NCBI GenBank assembly: GCA_900473805.1
Contig: UCMS01000010.1
Location: 60,406-124,405, forward strand
Direction: 5' to 3'
DNA: 64,000 nucleotides
DNA from: Hyphomicrobiales bacterium
GTDB lineage: Bacteria > Pseudomonadota > Alphaproteobacteria > Rhizobiales > Rhizobiaceae
A model generated the notes under the pieces. That model searched no databases. It worked only from the letters and a program-made list of their open reading frames with translations, and had not been told where the DNA came from. A program made the position numbers and the translations under genes. This document shows positions 8,088-16,500 of this stretch, piece by piece (position 1 is the first letter of the stretch; the number at the start of each line of letters is the position of its first letter).

Positions 8088-8243
8088 TCAGTCGATCCGT
8101 CTCTTTGGATCAAGGTCGACGCCCTGCTCGGTCGGCTGGGCTTCTTCCTCTCCCTTGTCGCCCTGACGCTCCAGTTCGCGGTCTATCGTCTGGCGATCGC
8201 CCTCGGGCGGGTCGGGCTGCAGACGGTTGTTTTTGGTCGTCAT
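8088..8243 (-). CDS. small acidic hydrophilic protein
   Basis: A 51-residue charged peptide beginning 'MTTKNNRLQPDPPEGDRQTI', followed by a Glu/Gln/Asp-rich stretch and a basic end. The GAGGAGAAAG ribosome site 6 bases before ATG 8243 is excellent, and this frame is better supported than the overlapping longer frame on the same strand. It is the first gene of a minus-strand run (8243-7403, perhaps to 6680) and lies behind a GGAAC-N18-TT sequence. Confidence 0.65.
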   Translation of the reverse strand: MTTKNNRLQPDPPEGDRQTIDRELERQGDKGEEEAQPTEQGVDLDPKRRID

Positions 8244-8278
8244 GATCTTTCTCCTCGCATCGATGACCCTGCAGACCG

Positions 8279-8303
8279 AACCCGCATCCCTGCGGCCTGT
8301 TCC
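8279..8303 (-). promoter_or_regulatory. possible EcfG/RpoE2-type promoter for the small-protein operon
   Basis: On the minus strand: GGAAC (8303-8299), 18 bases, then TT (8280-8279). This fits the GGAAC-N18/19-TT pattern described for S. meliloti RpoE2. It is divergent from a second such motif at 8322-8346. Confidence 0.45.
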
Positions 8304-8321
8304 TCAAAACATTCAAGTGGT

Positions 8322-8346
8322 GGAACCCTTTGCCCGACCCGCTGTT
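8322..8346 (+). promoter_or_regulatory. possible EcfG/RpoE2-type promoter for the 55-residue protein gene
   Basis: GGAAC (8322-8326), 18 bases, TT (8345-8346); the -10 reads TGTT. It lies 25 bases upstream of the ATG at 8371, a sensible leader length. Confidence 0.45.
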
Positions 8347-8370
8347 TCTCCCGCATCAACGGAGGTATCG

Positions 8371-8538
8371 ATGAAGATGACCCACACGCCCGAAAACGAC
8401 GACAAGAAGTCGACTGCGAGAGAGCTCCCCGCCGCCGGCCCGCATGACAAGCCGGAACTCCAGGATCAGATGAAGACACCCGGTGCAGGTTCGCTGCCCA
8501 AGACAGGTTCGCAGGAGACCGGTGCCGGTCCCGACTGA
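8371..8538 (+). CDS. small hydrophilic hypothetical protein
   Basis: A 55-residue protein with no hydrophobic segments and many Lys, Asp, Gly, Pro and Thr residues, ending 'LPKTGSQETGAGPD'. The GGAGG site 5 bases before the ATG and the terminator at 8561 frame it as a genuine monocistronic gene. The 'LPKTG' string is coincidental here: no signal peptide or membrane anchor follows and the organism is Gram-negative. Probably a disordered stress protein. Confidence 0.65.
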   Translation: MKMTHTPENDDKKSTARELPAAGPHDKPELQDQMKTPGAGSLPKTGSQETGAGPD

Positions 8539-8560
8539 GGCGCTCTAGAGATAGGTTAAA

Positions 8561-8596
8561 CGCAAAAGGCCGGCGGTTTCCCGCCGGCCTTTTGCG
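8561..8596. terminator. bidirectional rho-independent terminator
   Basis: Perfect 16-bp inverted repeat (cgcaaaaggccggcgg and its complement) around a TTTC loop, between convergent genes ending at 8538 and 8613. The A-rich and T-rich stem flanks suit termination on both strands. Confidence 0.9.
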
Positions 8597-8612
8597 TATC
8601 TGTAAGATCATG

Positions 8613-9716
8613 TCAGATGTTTTCGGCAACGCTTTCGCGGGCGGCTTGCTCTTCCTCTTCGCGTTCGCGCTTGTTGTACTGGATCGATGACCAGAGCGAG
8701 ATGCCGATCAGGGCCGCGCCGCCAAGGCCGGTGATGACCTCGGGAATGTGGACCAGGGTCTGCACATACATGATCACCGACAGGATCAGGATGGCATAGA
8801 AGGCACCGTGCTCGAGGTATCGGTATTCGGCGAGCGTGCCCTTCTCGACAAGCATGATCGTCATGGAGCGCACATACATGGCGCCGATGCCGAGGCCGAT
8901 CGCGATAACGAAGAGGTTCTGCGTCAGCGCAAACGCTCCGATAACGCCGTCGAACGAGAAGCTGGCGTCCAGCACTTCGAGATAGATGAAAGCGCCGAGA
9001 CCGCCCTTGGCTGCTTCGCTCATGGTCTTCTGCGAGGCATCCAGCAGGCCGCCGAGGACCTCAACGGCCAGGAAGGTCACCAGGCCGTAGATGGCCGAAT
9101 AGACGAAGGTCGTTGCTTCCTCGCCTTCGAGAAGGTTCGAGAAGAGCAGGATGAGCAACAGGACAACGGCGATCTCGATGCCCTTGATCGAGGCCGAACG
9201 GGCCATGTTCTTTTCCAGGATCTCGATCCAGTGGACGTCTTTCTCATGGTCGAAGAAATAGGTGAGGCCGACCATCATGAGGAAGGTGCCGCCGAAGGCC
9301 GCGATCGGCAGATGCGCCTCGTTCATGATGCGGGCATATTCCGCGGGCTCGCGGGCAGCCAGAATGATTGCTTCGATCGGGCCGATCTTGGCCGCGATCA
9401 CGACAATCAGGAGCGGGAAGACGATACGCATGCCGAAAACGGCGATGATGATACCCCAGGTCAGGAAGCGCTGCTGCCAGACCGGTGTCATGTCCTTCAG
9501 TTTGTTTGCGTTGACAATCGCGTTGTCGAAGGACAGCGAGATCTCCAAGACGGCAAGCACACTGCAGATGAAGAAGACGGTGGCCATTCCGCCGATCGTA
9601 CCGGTCATCTGCCAGCCGAGGATGCCGCCGAGGATCAGGCCGATCACGGTGACGATAAAGGCCCAGCGGAAATAACCGAGGGTAGACTGGGCGCCGGTTG
9701 CTGCTGACGTTGTCAT
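8613..9716 (-). CDS. DUF475 (TerC-like) integral membrane protein
   Basis: A 367-residue polytopic membrane protein. It carries the TerC/DUF475 signatures 'LEISLSFDNAIVNANKL' near residue 60 and 'LEVLDASFSFDGVIGAFA' near residue 255; the paired acidic-Phe-Asp motifs lie within helices and could bind a metal. TerC relatives are linked to tellurite resistance and manganese export, but the role of DUF475 is not defined. The C-terminus is a charged cytoplasmic tail. ATG 9716 has a GGAGGTAC site; residues upstream in frame are not protein-like. Confidence 0.85.
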   Translation of the reverse strand: MTTSAATGAQSTLGYFRWAFIVTVIGLILGGILGWQMTGTIGGMATVFFICSVLAVLEISLSFDNAIVNANKLKDMTPVWQQRFLTWGIIIAVFGMRIVFPLLIVVIAAKIGPIEAIILAAREPAEYARIMNEAHLPIAAFGGTFLMMVGLTYFFDHEKDVHWIEILEKNMARSASIKGIEIAVVLLLILLFSNLLEGEEATTFVYSAIYGLVTFLAVEVLGGLLDASQKTMSEAAKGGLGAFIYLEVLDASFSFDGVIGAFALTQNLFVIAIGLGIGAMYVRSMTIMLVEKGTLAEYRYLEHGAFYAILILSVIMYVQTLVHIPEVITGLGGAALIGISLWSSIQYNKREREEEEQAARESVAENI

Positions 9717-10069
9717 GACTGTACCTCCGCCATCAGGAGGCACGAATTGACGATGCGATGCGCGTTGCACGCCTTCGCATGAAGCATGATCCGAGTGTTC
9801 ATTGTTTTTGAATCCGCCGGCTGGCAATTGCTGGCGGTACCGACATCACGAGAGCGCCGTAAACTCTCGCCAGAGGGGCCCGGCACCAGGTTCGATCACA
9901 AGTCTTGATCTTGCGACACGTCTTCTTCTCACCGAAGCTCACGAAAAGGTCAAGGCGCGTGATTATCTTGCTGTGAAATGGAAGCTGCGGTGCAGATGTC
10001 AAGTGTCGGTCTCTCGGAGAACTGATTGGCAAGTCCTGCGTTATTCCGTGGGAGCGGGAGGAAAAGCCG
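9717..10069. other. intergenic region between divergent genes
   Basis: About 350 bases separating the DUF475 gene (minus) from the DUF1810 gene (plus). I see no convincing gene, RNA or long repeat in it. The only signal is a promoter-like AGAAC-N16-CGTT at 10018-10042. Confidence 0.6.
10018..10042 (+). promoter_or_regulatory. possible EcfG-type promoter for the DUF1810 gene
   Basis: AGAAC-N16-CGTT, one mismatch from GGAAC-N16-CGTT, ending 27 bases before the ATG at 10070. Motif match only. Confidence 0.35.
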
Positions 10070-10498
10070 ATGGACATCTGGGATTCGGACCGGTTTCTGC
10101 TGGCACAGGAGCCGGTTTTTGCCACGGCGATGGCGGAACTCAGGCGCGGGCGCAAGGAAATCCATTGGATGTGGTTCATCTTTCCTCAACTGCGCGACCT
10201 TGGCCGTTCAGCGACCGCTCGGCACTACGGGCTTGCGGACAAGGCGGAGGCCCGGATGTACCTCTCACATCCTATTCTCGGACCGCGTCTGGTGCAGGCG
10301 ACGGAAGCGGTCCTCGCCGTGGCGCACCGCTCATTGCATGACATCTTAGGCGCGCCGGACGATCTGAAGTTTCGCTCCTGCATGACGCTCTTCTCCCTGG
10401 TCGTGGAGGATCAGCGGGCTTATCCATTCGCGCAGGCGTTGGAGAGGTTCTGCCAGGGAGAGCGGGACAGGCTCACGCTCGATCTCGTCGATGGCTAG
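10070..10498 (+). CDS. DUF1810 family protein
   Basis: A 142-residue soluble protein with the family pattern: 'RFLLAQEPVFATAMAELRRG', 'KEIHWMWFIFPQLRDLGRS', 'HPILGPRLVQ' and 'CMTLFSLV'. DUF1810 proteins are widespread, about 140-150 residues long, and have no established function. A GGGAGG-type ribosome site precedes the ATG. It converges on the OsmC gene, with the two stop codons sharing the palindrome CTAG. Confidence 0.88.
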   Translation: MDIWDSDRFLLAQEPVFATAMAELRRGRKEIHWMWFIFPQLRDLGRSATARHYGLADKAEARMYLSHPILGPRLVQATEAVLAVAHRSLHDILGAPDDLKFRSCMTLFSLVVEDQRAYPFAQALERFCQGERDRLTLDLVDG

Positions 10499-10911
10499 AC
10501 GGCGTCCACAATGATTTCCGGCTTGACGGCCAAGGTGTTGCTCACGGTGCAGATTTCTTCGGCGCGATGCGCCACTTGTCGTTTCTCGTCTTGGTCGAGT
10601 TCTCCTTCAAAGCGGAATTCGACGGTAAGCTTCACAAAACGGGACGGTCCGTCGTTCGCCTTTTCTCCATTTGCTTTGGCGCTGACGCCCAAGATGCGGT
10701 CCGAAAGACCGAGTTCACGGACCGCAATCCTCGCGCTCATGCTCATGCAAGCGGCCAGGGATGCCAGAAGTAGGTCGAGGGGATTGAAACCCGGTTCTGA
10801 AACGCCAGTGACGATGTCGATGATGCCACCGGTTTCCGACACGACATGCGGATAACCACTCCTTCCGAGTTTCGCCGTCGCCCCGATCGGCCGCGTGCGC
10901 AAATCAGCCAT
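10495..10911 (-). CDS. OsmC/Ohr family protein
   Basis: A 138-residue OsmC-fold protein. The two family cysteines are present, in 'LLLASLAACMSMSARIAV' (after about residue 50) and 'RAEEICTVSNTLAV' (near residue 121). OsmC/Ohr proteins reduce organic hydroperoxides using this cysteine pair and lipoyl or thiol donors. The length is normal for the family. Its closest subtype (OsmC, Ohr or YhfA-like) cannot be fixed by eye; the C-terminal 'AVKPEIIVDAV' suggests the YhfA/OsmC-like branch. Confidence 0.88.
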   Translation of the reverse strand: MADLRTRPIGATAKLGRSGYPHVVSETGGIIDIVTGVSEPGFNPLDLLLASLAACMSMSARIAVRELGLSDRILGVSAKANGEKANDGPSRFVKLTVEFRFEGELDQDEKRQVAHRAEEICTVSNTLAVKPEIIVDAV

Positions 10912-10970
10912 ACAATGCTTCCTTCAAGTCGGGGCATCCTATGTTTGCGCGTGCTGCGCGACAAGGCGGA

Positions 10971-11372
10971 TCAAATGTTGCTGCCGATCCGGGCGGTTCC
11001 AGTTTCGCCGTTGTCGCGCGTCCATTTCAGCTGCTTCTCGTTGATCCGCTGCAGTTCGAAGCACATCGGCGCGCCCTTGTACCAGCTGGTAAACTGCTGG
11101 CAGAGACGGTCGCCCTTGATCCACCAGCGACCGGTATCATTGGGCTTGGCGAAGCGCCCAAGGCCAAGAGCTTCGCCCGAGCCGTCGACCTGTCCGTTCT
11201 TGCGATAGTTCAACGGAAACTCTCCGCCCAGGGGCACGGCAAGGTAGATGCGCTTGCCGATGATGTCTTCGCGGATATCACTGGCGGTGAAGCGCTCGTT
11301 GGCGAAGGCTGTCGCGGAGGTGAGCGCGACCGCCATCATCGTCATCAATCCGGTTCTCAGGCTGGAATGCAT
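10971..11372 (-). CDS. secreted hypothetical protein
   Basis: A 133-residue protein with a clear signal peptide ('LMTMMAVALTSATAFA', cleavage near residue 24). The mature domain of about 110 residues contains 'GKRIYLAVPLGGEFPLNYRK' and 'GRWWIKGDRLCQQFTSWYKG' with two Cys that could pair. This looks like the small periplasmic beta-rich proteins common in rhizobia. I do not recognise a functional assignment. Confidence 0.7.
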   Translation of the reverse strand: MHSSLRTGLMTMMAVALTSATAFANERFTASDIREDIIGKRIYLAVPLGGEFPLNYRKNGQVDGSGEALGLGRFAKPNDTGRWWIKGDRLCQQFTSWYKGAPMCFELQRINEKQLKWTRDNGETGTARIGSNI

Positions 11373-11444
11373 GGCGTGGGTCTCCCAAGCGGGTGTCTAT
11401 GTGTTCCTACTTACGGAGACATCCCGCTGGCGGATCACGTCAGG

Positions 11445-13532
11445 TCACTCGCGGATGAACACATTCACCGAGGCGGCGCGACCGTCTGCGTCGATGACGG
11501 TCAATGTCGTCTGGCCCTGGCCGGGCGGATGCCATTCACCGGTGCGGCGGCGGGTCGATTCTGTCATCGGTTTTCCATCGACCAGCCAGCGGAAGGGCGC
11601 CCGGCCCGCCTGCATCTTCATGACCAGCGGGAGTGGCGTACCGGCGGCATCGCGGCCGAGTTCGAGTTGCGCGCCTTCCGGAGGATAGACGATCTGCGGC
11701 GGTTTCTCGCGAGCAGATGCCGAAACCAGTCCGTTTGGATTGACCGAGAAACGCCGCAGACCGGCGGGCAGATCATTGGCCGCGAGGCGCATGGCGCCGG
11801 TCGGCGCGCGGGGCAGGGCGGTGCCCGCCAGGCCCGATTTGGCGAAGGCCTCGAACAGGATGGGGGCCGCGGTCTTGTAGCCGGAAATCCCGGGAACGGC
11901 GGCATTGTCCGGGCGACCGATCCAGACCCCCAGCACATAACGGCCGTCATAGCCGACCGACCAGGCGTCGCGATAGCCATAGCTGGTGCCGGTCTTGTAG
12001 GCGATACCGGCCGGTGGACTGCCAGCCGGGGGCTGTACCGCGCCGAGGATATCGGCGATCGTCCAGGCGGCCGTCGGCTCCAGAAGCGGCTGGTCGTCGA
12101 GCAGGCCGGGCTTCTCCCTTATGCCGTCGCCGAGACGGACGGGTTGCTCGCGATTGGCGAGACCGGCATAGAGCTGCACCAGGCCTTTCAGCGTGACGCC
12201 GACACCGCCGAGGGCAATGGCGAGACCGGGCACTTCGTTCGGTGGCAGTTTCAGGCTGACATCAGCGCGACGCAGCCGGATCATGAGGCGAGACGGACCG
12301 ACGCTGTCCAAAAGGCGGACAGCGGGCACGTTGAGCGATAGCTGCAAGGCCTGTCGAATGCTCACATCGCCCTGATAATGCATGTCAAAGTTTTTCGGTC
12401 GGTAACCGAAGAAGTCGGCGGGGCGATCCTCGACGATGGTTTCCTGGGCGATCAGGCCCAGTTCGAAGGCCAGGCCATAGATGAAAGGTTTCAGCGTGGA
12501 GCCGGGCGAGCGCTCGGCACGCGTCATGTCGACCCAACCCGAACGGCTGGCGTCGAAGTAATCGGCTGCACCGACTTCCGCGACGATCTCGCCTGTCGTG
12601 GCATCCGCCATGATCAGGGCGAGCGAGACTTTGGGATCGAGCTTGCGGGCGGTTTCGGCCGCGACTGTTTCCAGCTTCTCCTGCACGGGGCGGAGCAGGG
12701 TCGTCTGGTGGCGTTCCGCCGTCGGGGCCGCGCGCTTTGCGGCCTCGGCCAGATGCGGAGCGAGCGCTGGCAGCTGGCGACGGGCTCTCGGCAACTCGGC
12801 GCTCAGCGCAAAAGCGACCTCGGACGGCTCGATGATCCCGGCCTCAGCAGCTCGTTCCAGCACGCGCGTACGGGCTTGCAGGGCGTTGTCGGCGAAGCGG
12901 TCGGGGCGGCGCTTTTCCGGCAGCTGCGGCAGAGCGACCAGCAAGGCTGCTTCTGCCGTCGTCAGGCGCTTGGGCTCCTTGCCGAACCAGGCAAGGCTTG
13001 CGGCCCGCACGCCCTCCAGATTGCCGCCGTAGGGAGCGTGGGTCAGATAGAGATTAAGGATCTCGCCCTTCGACAGGCGACGTTCCAACTGGAGCGCGCG
13101 CGCGATCTGGATCAACTTGGCGGCCAGTGAGCGCTCCCGTCGGGGTTCGATCAGGCGGGCGACTTGCATCGAAAGCGTGGAGGCGCCGGAGACGATACGG
13201 CCGTTGGTAACGAGCTGCCAGGCGGCGCGCCCGAGTGCCAGCACATCGACGCCCGCGTGATTTTGGAAACGGCGGTCCTCGTAGGCGACAAGCATGCGGA
13301 TCAGGGCGGGGTCGACATCCTCCGCCGTGGTCTTCAGCCGCCACAGACCTTCGCGCGTGGCAAACGCCCTCAGCAGTTGGCCGTCACGGTCGAAAATTTC
13401 CGTCGACACCGACCGCGCCGCCTCGATCGGGGGTGGGAAGTGCTTGTCTGCCCAGTCTAAGGCAAACAGCGAAAGCCCCGTCACGGCAATGCCTGTGGCA
13501 ATGACGATCAGGGGCTTTCGCAAGCGTGCCAT
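11445..13532 (-). CDS. pbpC: penicillin-binding protein 1C
   Basis: A 695-residue bifunctional peptidoglycan synthase of the PBP1C type. It has an N-terminal membrane anchor, then a GT51 glycosyltransferase domain with 'YEDRRFQNHAGVDVL' and 'SGASTLSMQVARL'. The transpeptidase domain carries the active-site 'SPGSTLKPF' (SxxK) and 'KTGTSYG', and a BiPBP_C domain occupies about the last 90 residues. Its ATG shares a base with the stop of the upstream alpha-2-macroglobulin gene (TGATG). This is the conserved yfhM-pbpC pairing found in many Gram-negatives, where the two are thought to repair and defend the cell wall. Confidence 0.95.
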   Translation of the reverse strand: MARLRKPLIVIATGIAVTGLSLFALDWADKHFPPPIEAARSVSTEIFDRDGQLLRAFATREGLWRLKTTAEDVDPALIRMLVAYEDRRFQNHAGVDVLALGRAAWQLVTNGRIVSGASTLSMQVARLIEPRRERSLAAKLIQIARALQLERRLSKGEILNLYLTHAPYGGNLEGVRAASLAWFGKEPKRLTTAEAALLVALPQLPEKRRPDRFADNALQARTRVLERAAEAGIIEPSEVAFALSAELPRARRQLPALAPHLAEAAKRAAPTAERHQTTLLRPVQEKLETVAAETARKLDPKVSLALIMADATTGEIVAEVGAADYFDASRSGWVDMTRAERSPGSTLKPFIYGLAFELGLIAQETIVEDRPADFFGYRPKNFDMHYQGDVSIRQALQLSLNVPAVRLLDSVGPSRLMIRLRRADVSLKLPPNEVPGLAIALGGVGVTLKGLVQLYAGLANREQPVRLGDGIREKPGLLDDQPLLEPTAAWTIADILGAVQPPAGSPPAGIAYKTGTSYGYRDAWSVGYDGRYVLGVWIGRPDNAAVPGISGYKTAAPILFEAFAKSGLAGTALPRAPTGAMRLAANDLPAGLRRFSVNPNGLVSASAREKPPQIVYPPEGAQLELGRDAAGTPLPLVMKMQAGRAPFRWLVDGKPMTESTRRRTGEWHPPGQGQTTLTVIDADGRAASVNVFIRE

Positions 13533-16500
13533 CAGGGGGCTGCCGAGACCGTCATGCCACCCGCTGCCGTCCTTGCGGAGAGCTGTGGACGATACATGTC
13601 TTCGACGGCGGCTGCCGGCAGATCGTAGGTGCCCGGTGTGACCGCCCGTACGACATAAGCCAGCGTGATGGTGCCGTTCTCGTCTTCAGTCCGGTTTACG
13701 GCGGCGACGAAGCGGTCGTTGCGGAATTCGAGATGGGCGGTTTCCGTCTGACCGATCCAGTCGAAGTTGGCGAGGGCTGCGCTGTCGACCAGGCTCGGAT
13801 TGTCGATTTCGAAGCCGGCCGGCAGAAGGTCGGTGACCAGCAGTTGGGCTGGCCATTCATCCTCTTCCGTCACCTCCAGGACGACCACATAACGCTCGTT
13901 CTGCGTCGCTTCCGTGATGTTCGCCTCTTCGCCATCGAGCGTATAGTAGGTTCGGTTGATCTCGAAGCCTTCGCCACCGGCGGCTGGCGGTTCAACGGGA
14001 GCGGCGACCGTCGTGATCGCGGCGCTGATTGGATCGCTGCCGCTGTTGGTCAGTGTGACGGGGGCCTGGAGAAGGGCCTCGCCCGGGATGGTGGCCGCAT
14101 AGGCTCCCGTCCGTTCCGCACCGTTCACATCGATCTTAAGGCCGGCGTCGTCCTCCTGCAGCGCGCGGGCAGCGAGCAGCATCCACGTTTGTTCCTGGGT
14201 GCTCAGCGTCTGCTTCGCCTTCCATTCCTCATTCACGATCTTTGCCAGGACCGGCACGACTGCTGGCATGGGCCGGCTTTCGGCGGCCAGAGCCAGCACG
14301 CCGGCTGCATCACGCAGCGACGAGCCATAATCCGAGCGGCTGAAGCTGACGGGGGTCAGCCGTGCCTGTTCCGACATGCCGGCGGCGTCAGCGAAGACCA
14401 TGTTGGCGCGTTGCGTATCGCCGTAGAGCGACAGCGCGGCAGCGAGATGGGCCTTAGACAGAGGTGTCGGGAAATCGCCCAGCATCGTGTCGGCATAGTA
14501 GCGCAGGTCGCTAAGCGAGGCCTTGCGGCTGCGCGCCAGCACGTAGAGCGAATAGGCGATGTCATTGCCGCGCGTGCGGATGTCGTTGTCATAGGCGATG
14601 CGGTTCTGCAGGTTCTGCAAGGCCTGAACGAGGGCCTCTTCCGGCACGTCGAATTTCTTTTCGCGGGCACGGGTGAGGAAGTCCGTCACATAAGCATCGA
14701 GCCACAGGCTCTCCGACCCCGGACCCCAGAGGCCGAAGGAGCCGCTGGAGGACTGGTAGGAGAGCACGCGGAAGATGGCATCCTGAACACGCTTGGCGAT
14801 ATCAGGATCTTCCGGAAGGCCAGATATCTTTGCCAGTTCCGCGAAGTAAAGCAGCGGCAGCGCGCGGCTGGTCGTCTGTTCGGCGCAACCATAGGGGTAG
14901 CGGTCGAGCGCCATCAGCAGGCCAGGAACGTCGAGACCATCTGCGCGGGTGACATTCAGGCTGACCGAGGCGCCATTCAGCAGGCTGTCGGCGAGCAGAT
15001 TGCCGTCTATGGTCAGGCTCTTGCCCGGCGCCACGGCGATCACCTGCCGCTGAGTGATCGGCAGGGTCGCCGGTCTGACGGGAAGATCGAGCGACTGGCT
15101 AACGGCAATTCGGTCGGCGCCGGTCAGGGCAACGTCTATCGATCCCTGCCCGGGTTCTACCGCTGAAAGAGGCAGCGTGAGGGTCGTCGTCTTGCCAGCG
15201 GCAAGCGTGACCTGGTTGGATGTGTCTCCACCCACCGCCACCGGACCGTTGCCGGTGGCGACCAGCGTGTAGGTGCCATCCGGTGCATCGGTTGCGGCAA
15301 TGTCGAGACGGAGGCTGCTTTCATCGCCGGGGGCAAGGAATTTCGGCAGGCTGGCGGTGACCACGACCGGGTCGCGGATGATGACGTCAGCCTGTGCATG
15401 GCCAACCCCGGTTTTAGACCAGGCATGGACCATGACACGGGCGGTGCCGTTGAACTGCGGGATGTCGAAGGACACCGTCGCCTTGCCGCTCGCGTCGAGC
15501 TTCACGGGACCCGAGAAGAAGGCGACGAGCTTTTCCTTGGGCGGGTTGCCCTGGAGAGCCACTTCACCGCCATCGCCACCTGTGCGCAGCGTGCCCGTCG
15601 CGCCAAGCGAGCCGTCGATCAGGCGGCCATAGAGGTCGCGTAGCTCAAGGCCCAGGCGACGCTGGCCGAAGTAATAGGTTTCGGGATCGGCGGCTTCGTA
15701 ACGGGTGAGGTTCAGAATGCCGACATCGACCGCGGCGACCGTGACATAGGCTTCCTCGCCAATGCCGGCACCGGCAACCTCGATCGGGATTTCCAGCGGC
15801 TGGCGCGGGAGCGTCTTTTCCGGAGTCGCAATCTTCACCGCCAGCTTGTCAGCGCCCGGATCGACGCCGAGCCAGGTAATGCCGATGGCGCGAGCCGGCA
15901 TGCGGCTTTCCTGGGCATCACCCGGCCGGAAGAGGGTCGCGGTGACATAGGCACCGGCACCGAAATCCGCTGTGACAGGAAGCTCGATTTCGGCACCCGC
16001 CGCCGGAACGTCGGCCACGGTCGACGTAATCAGGGCATCCGTTCCGACAGTCACCAGAACCTTGCCTTCAAAACGCGGCGAGATCTTGAGACGGGCGGTA
16101 TCGCCCACCTGGTATGTCGCCTTGTCGAGACCGACCTGCAGGGCATCCGGCGTTTCGGTCGAGCTTGCGGAGACGAACCAGCCGGCGTCGAAATCGACGC
16201 TGGAGACAGAGCCGCCCTGTTCGACTTCCAGGCGGTGGCTACCCCAGGTGACCGGGATGGAAAGTGCCGTGCCGTCGGCCTTGATGTCCACGGTGCCATC
16301 GGCCACCAGCTTGGTGGTGGTGATCGGCTCGTAACGCCAGGATGAGCCCTCGCGGTACCACTGATAGTTCCGCTCGAGTTTCACCAGCTTCCACTTCGCT
16401 CCCGGCAGATCCTGCTTGGCCGCATCCGGTCCAATCGCGATGAGGTTGAAGGCGGCGGTGCTGTTTTCTGCGACATCGCCGACGAATTCCGGCTTGATGC

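Noticed and set aside
8110..8316. A 68-codon minus-strand frame overlapping the 51-residue gene
   Set aside because: The 51-residue frame has a much better ribosome site and sits in register with the neighbouring small genes.
8490..8505. LPXTG-like sortase motif in the 55-residue protein
   Set aside because: No signal peptide, membrane anchor or positive tail; sortase anchoring is not expected in this group.
10941..15166. Plus-strand frames of several hundred codons opposite pbpC and the macroglobulin gene
   Set aside because: No domain is recognisable, whereas the minus-strand frames carry intact catalytic and thioester motifs.
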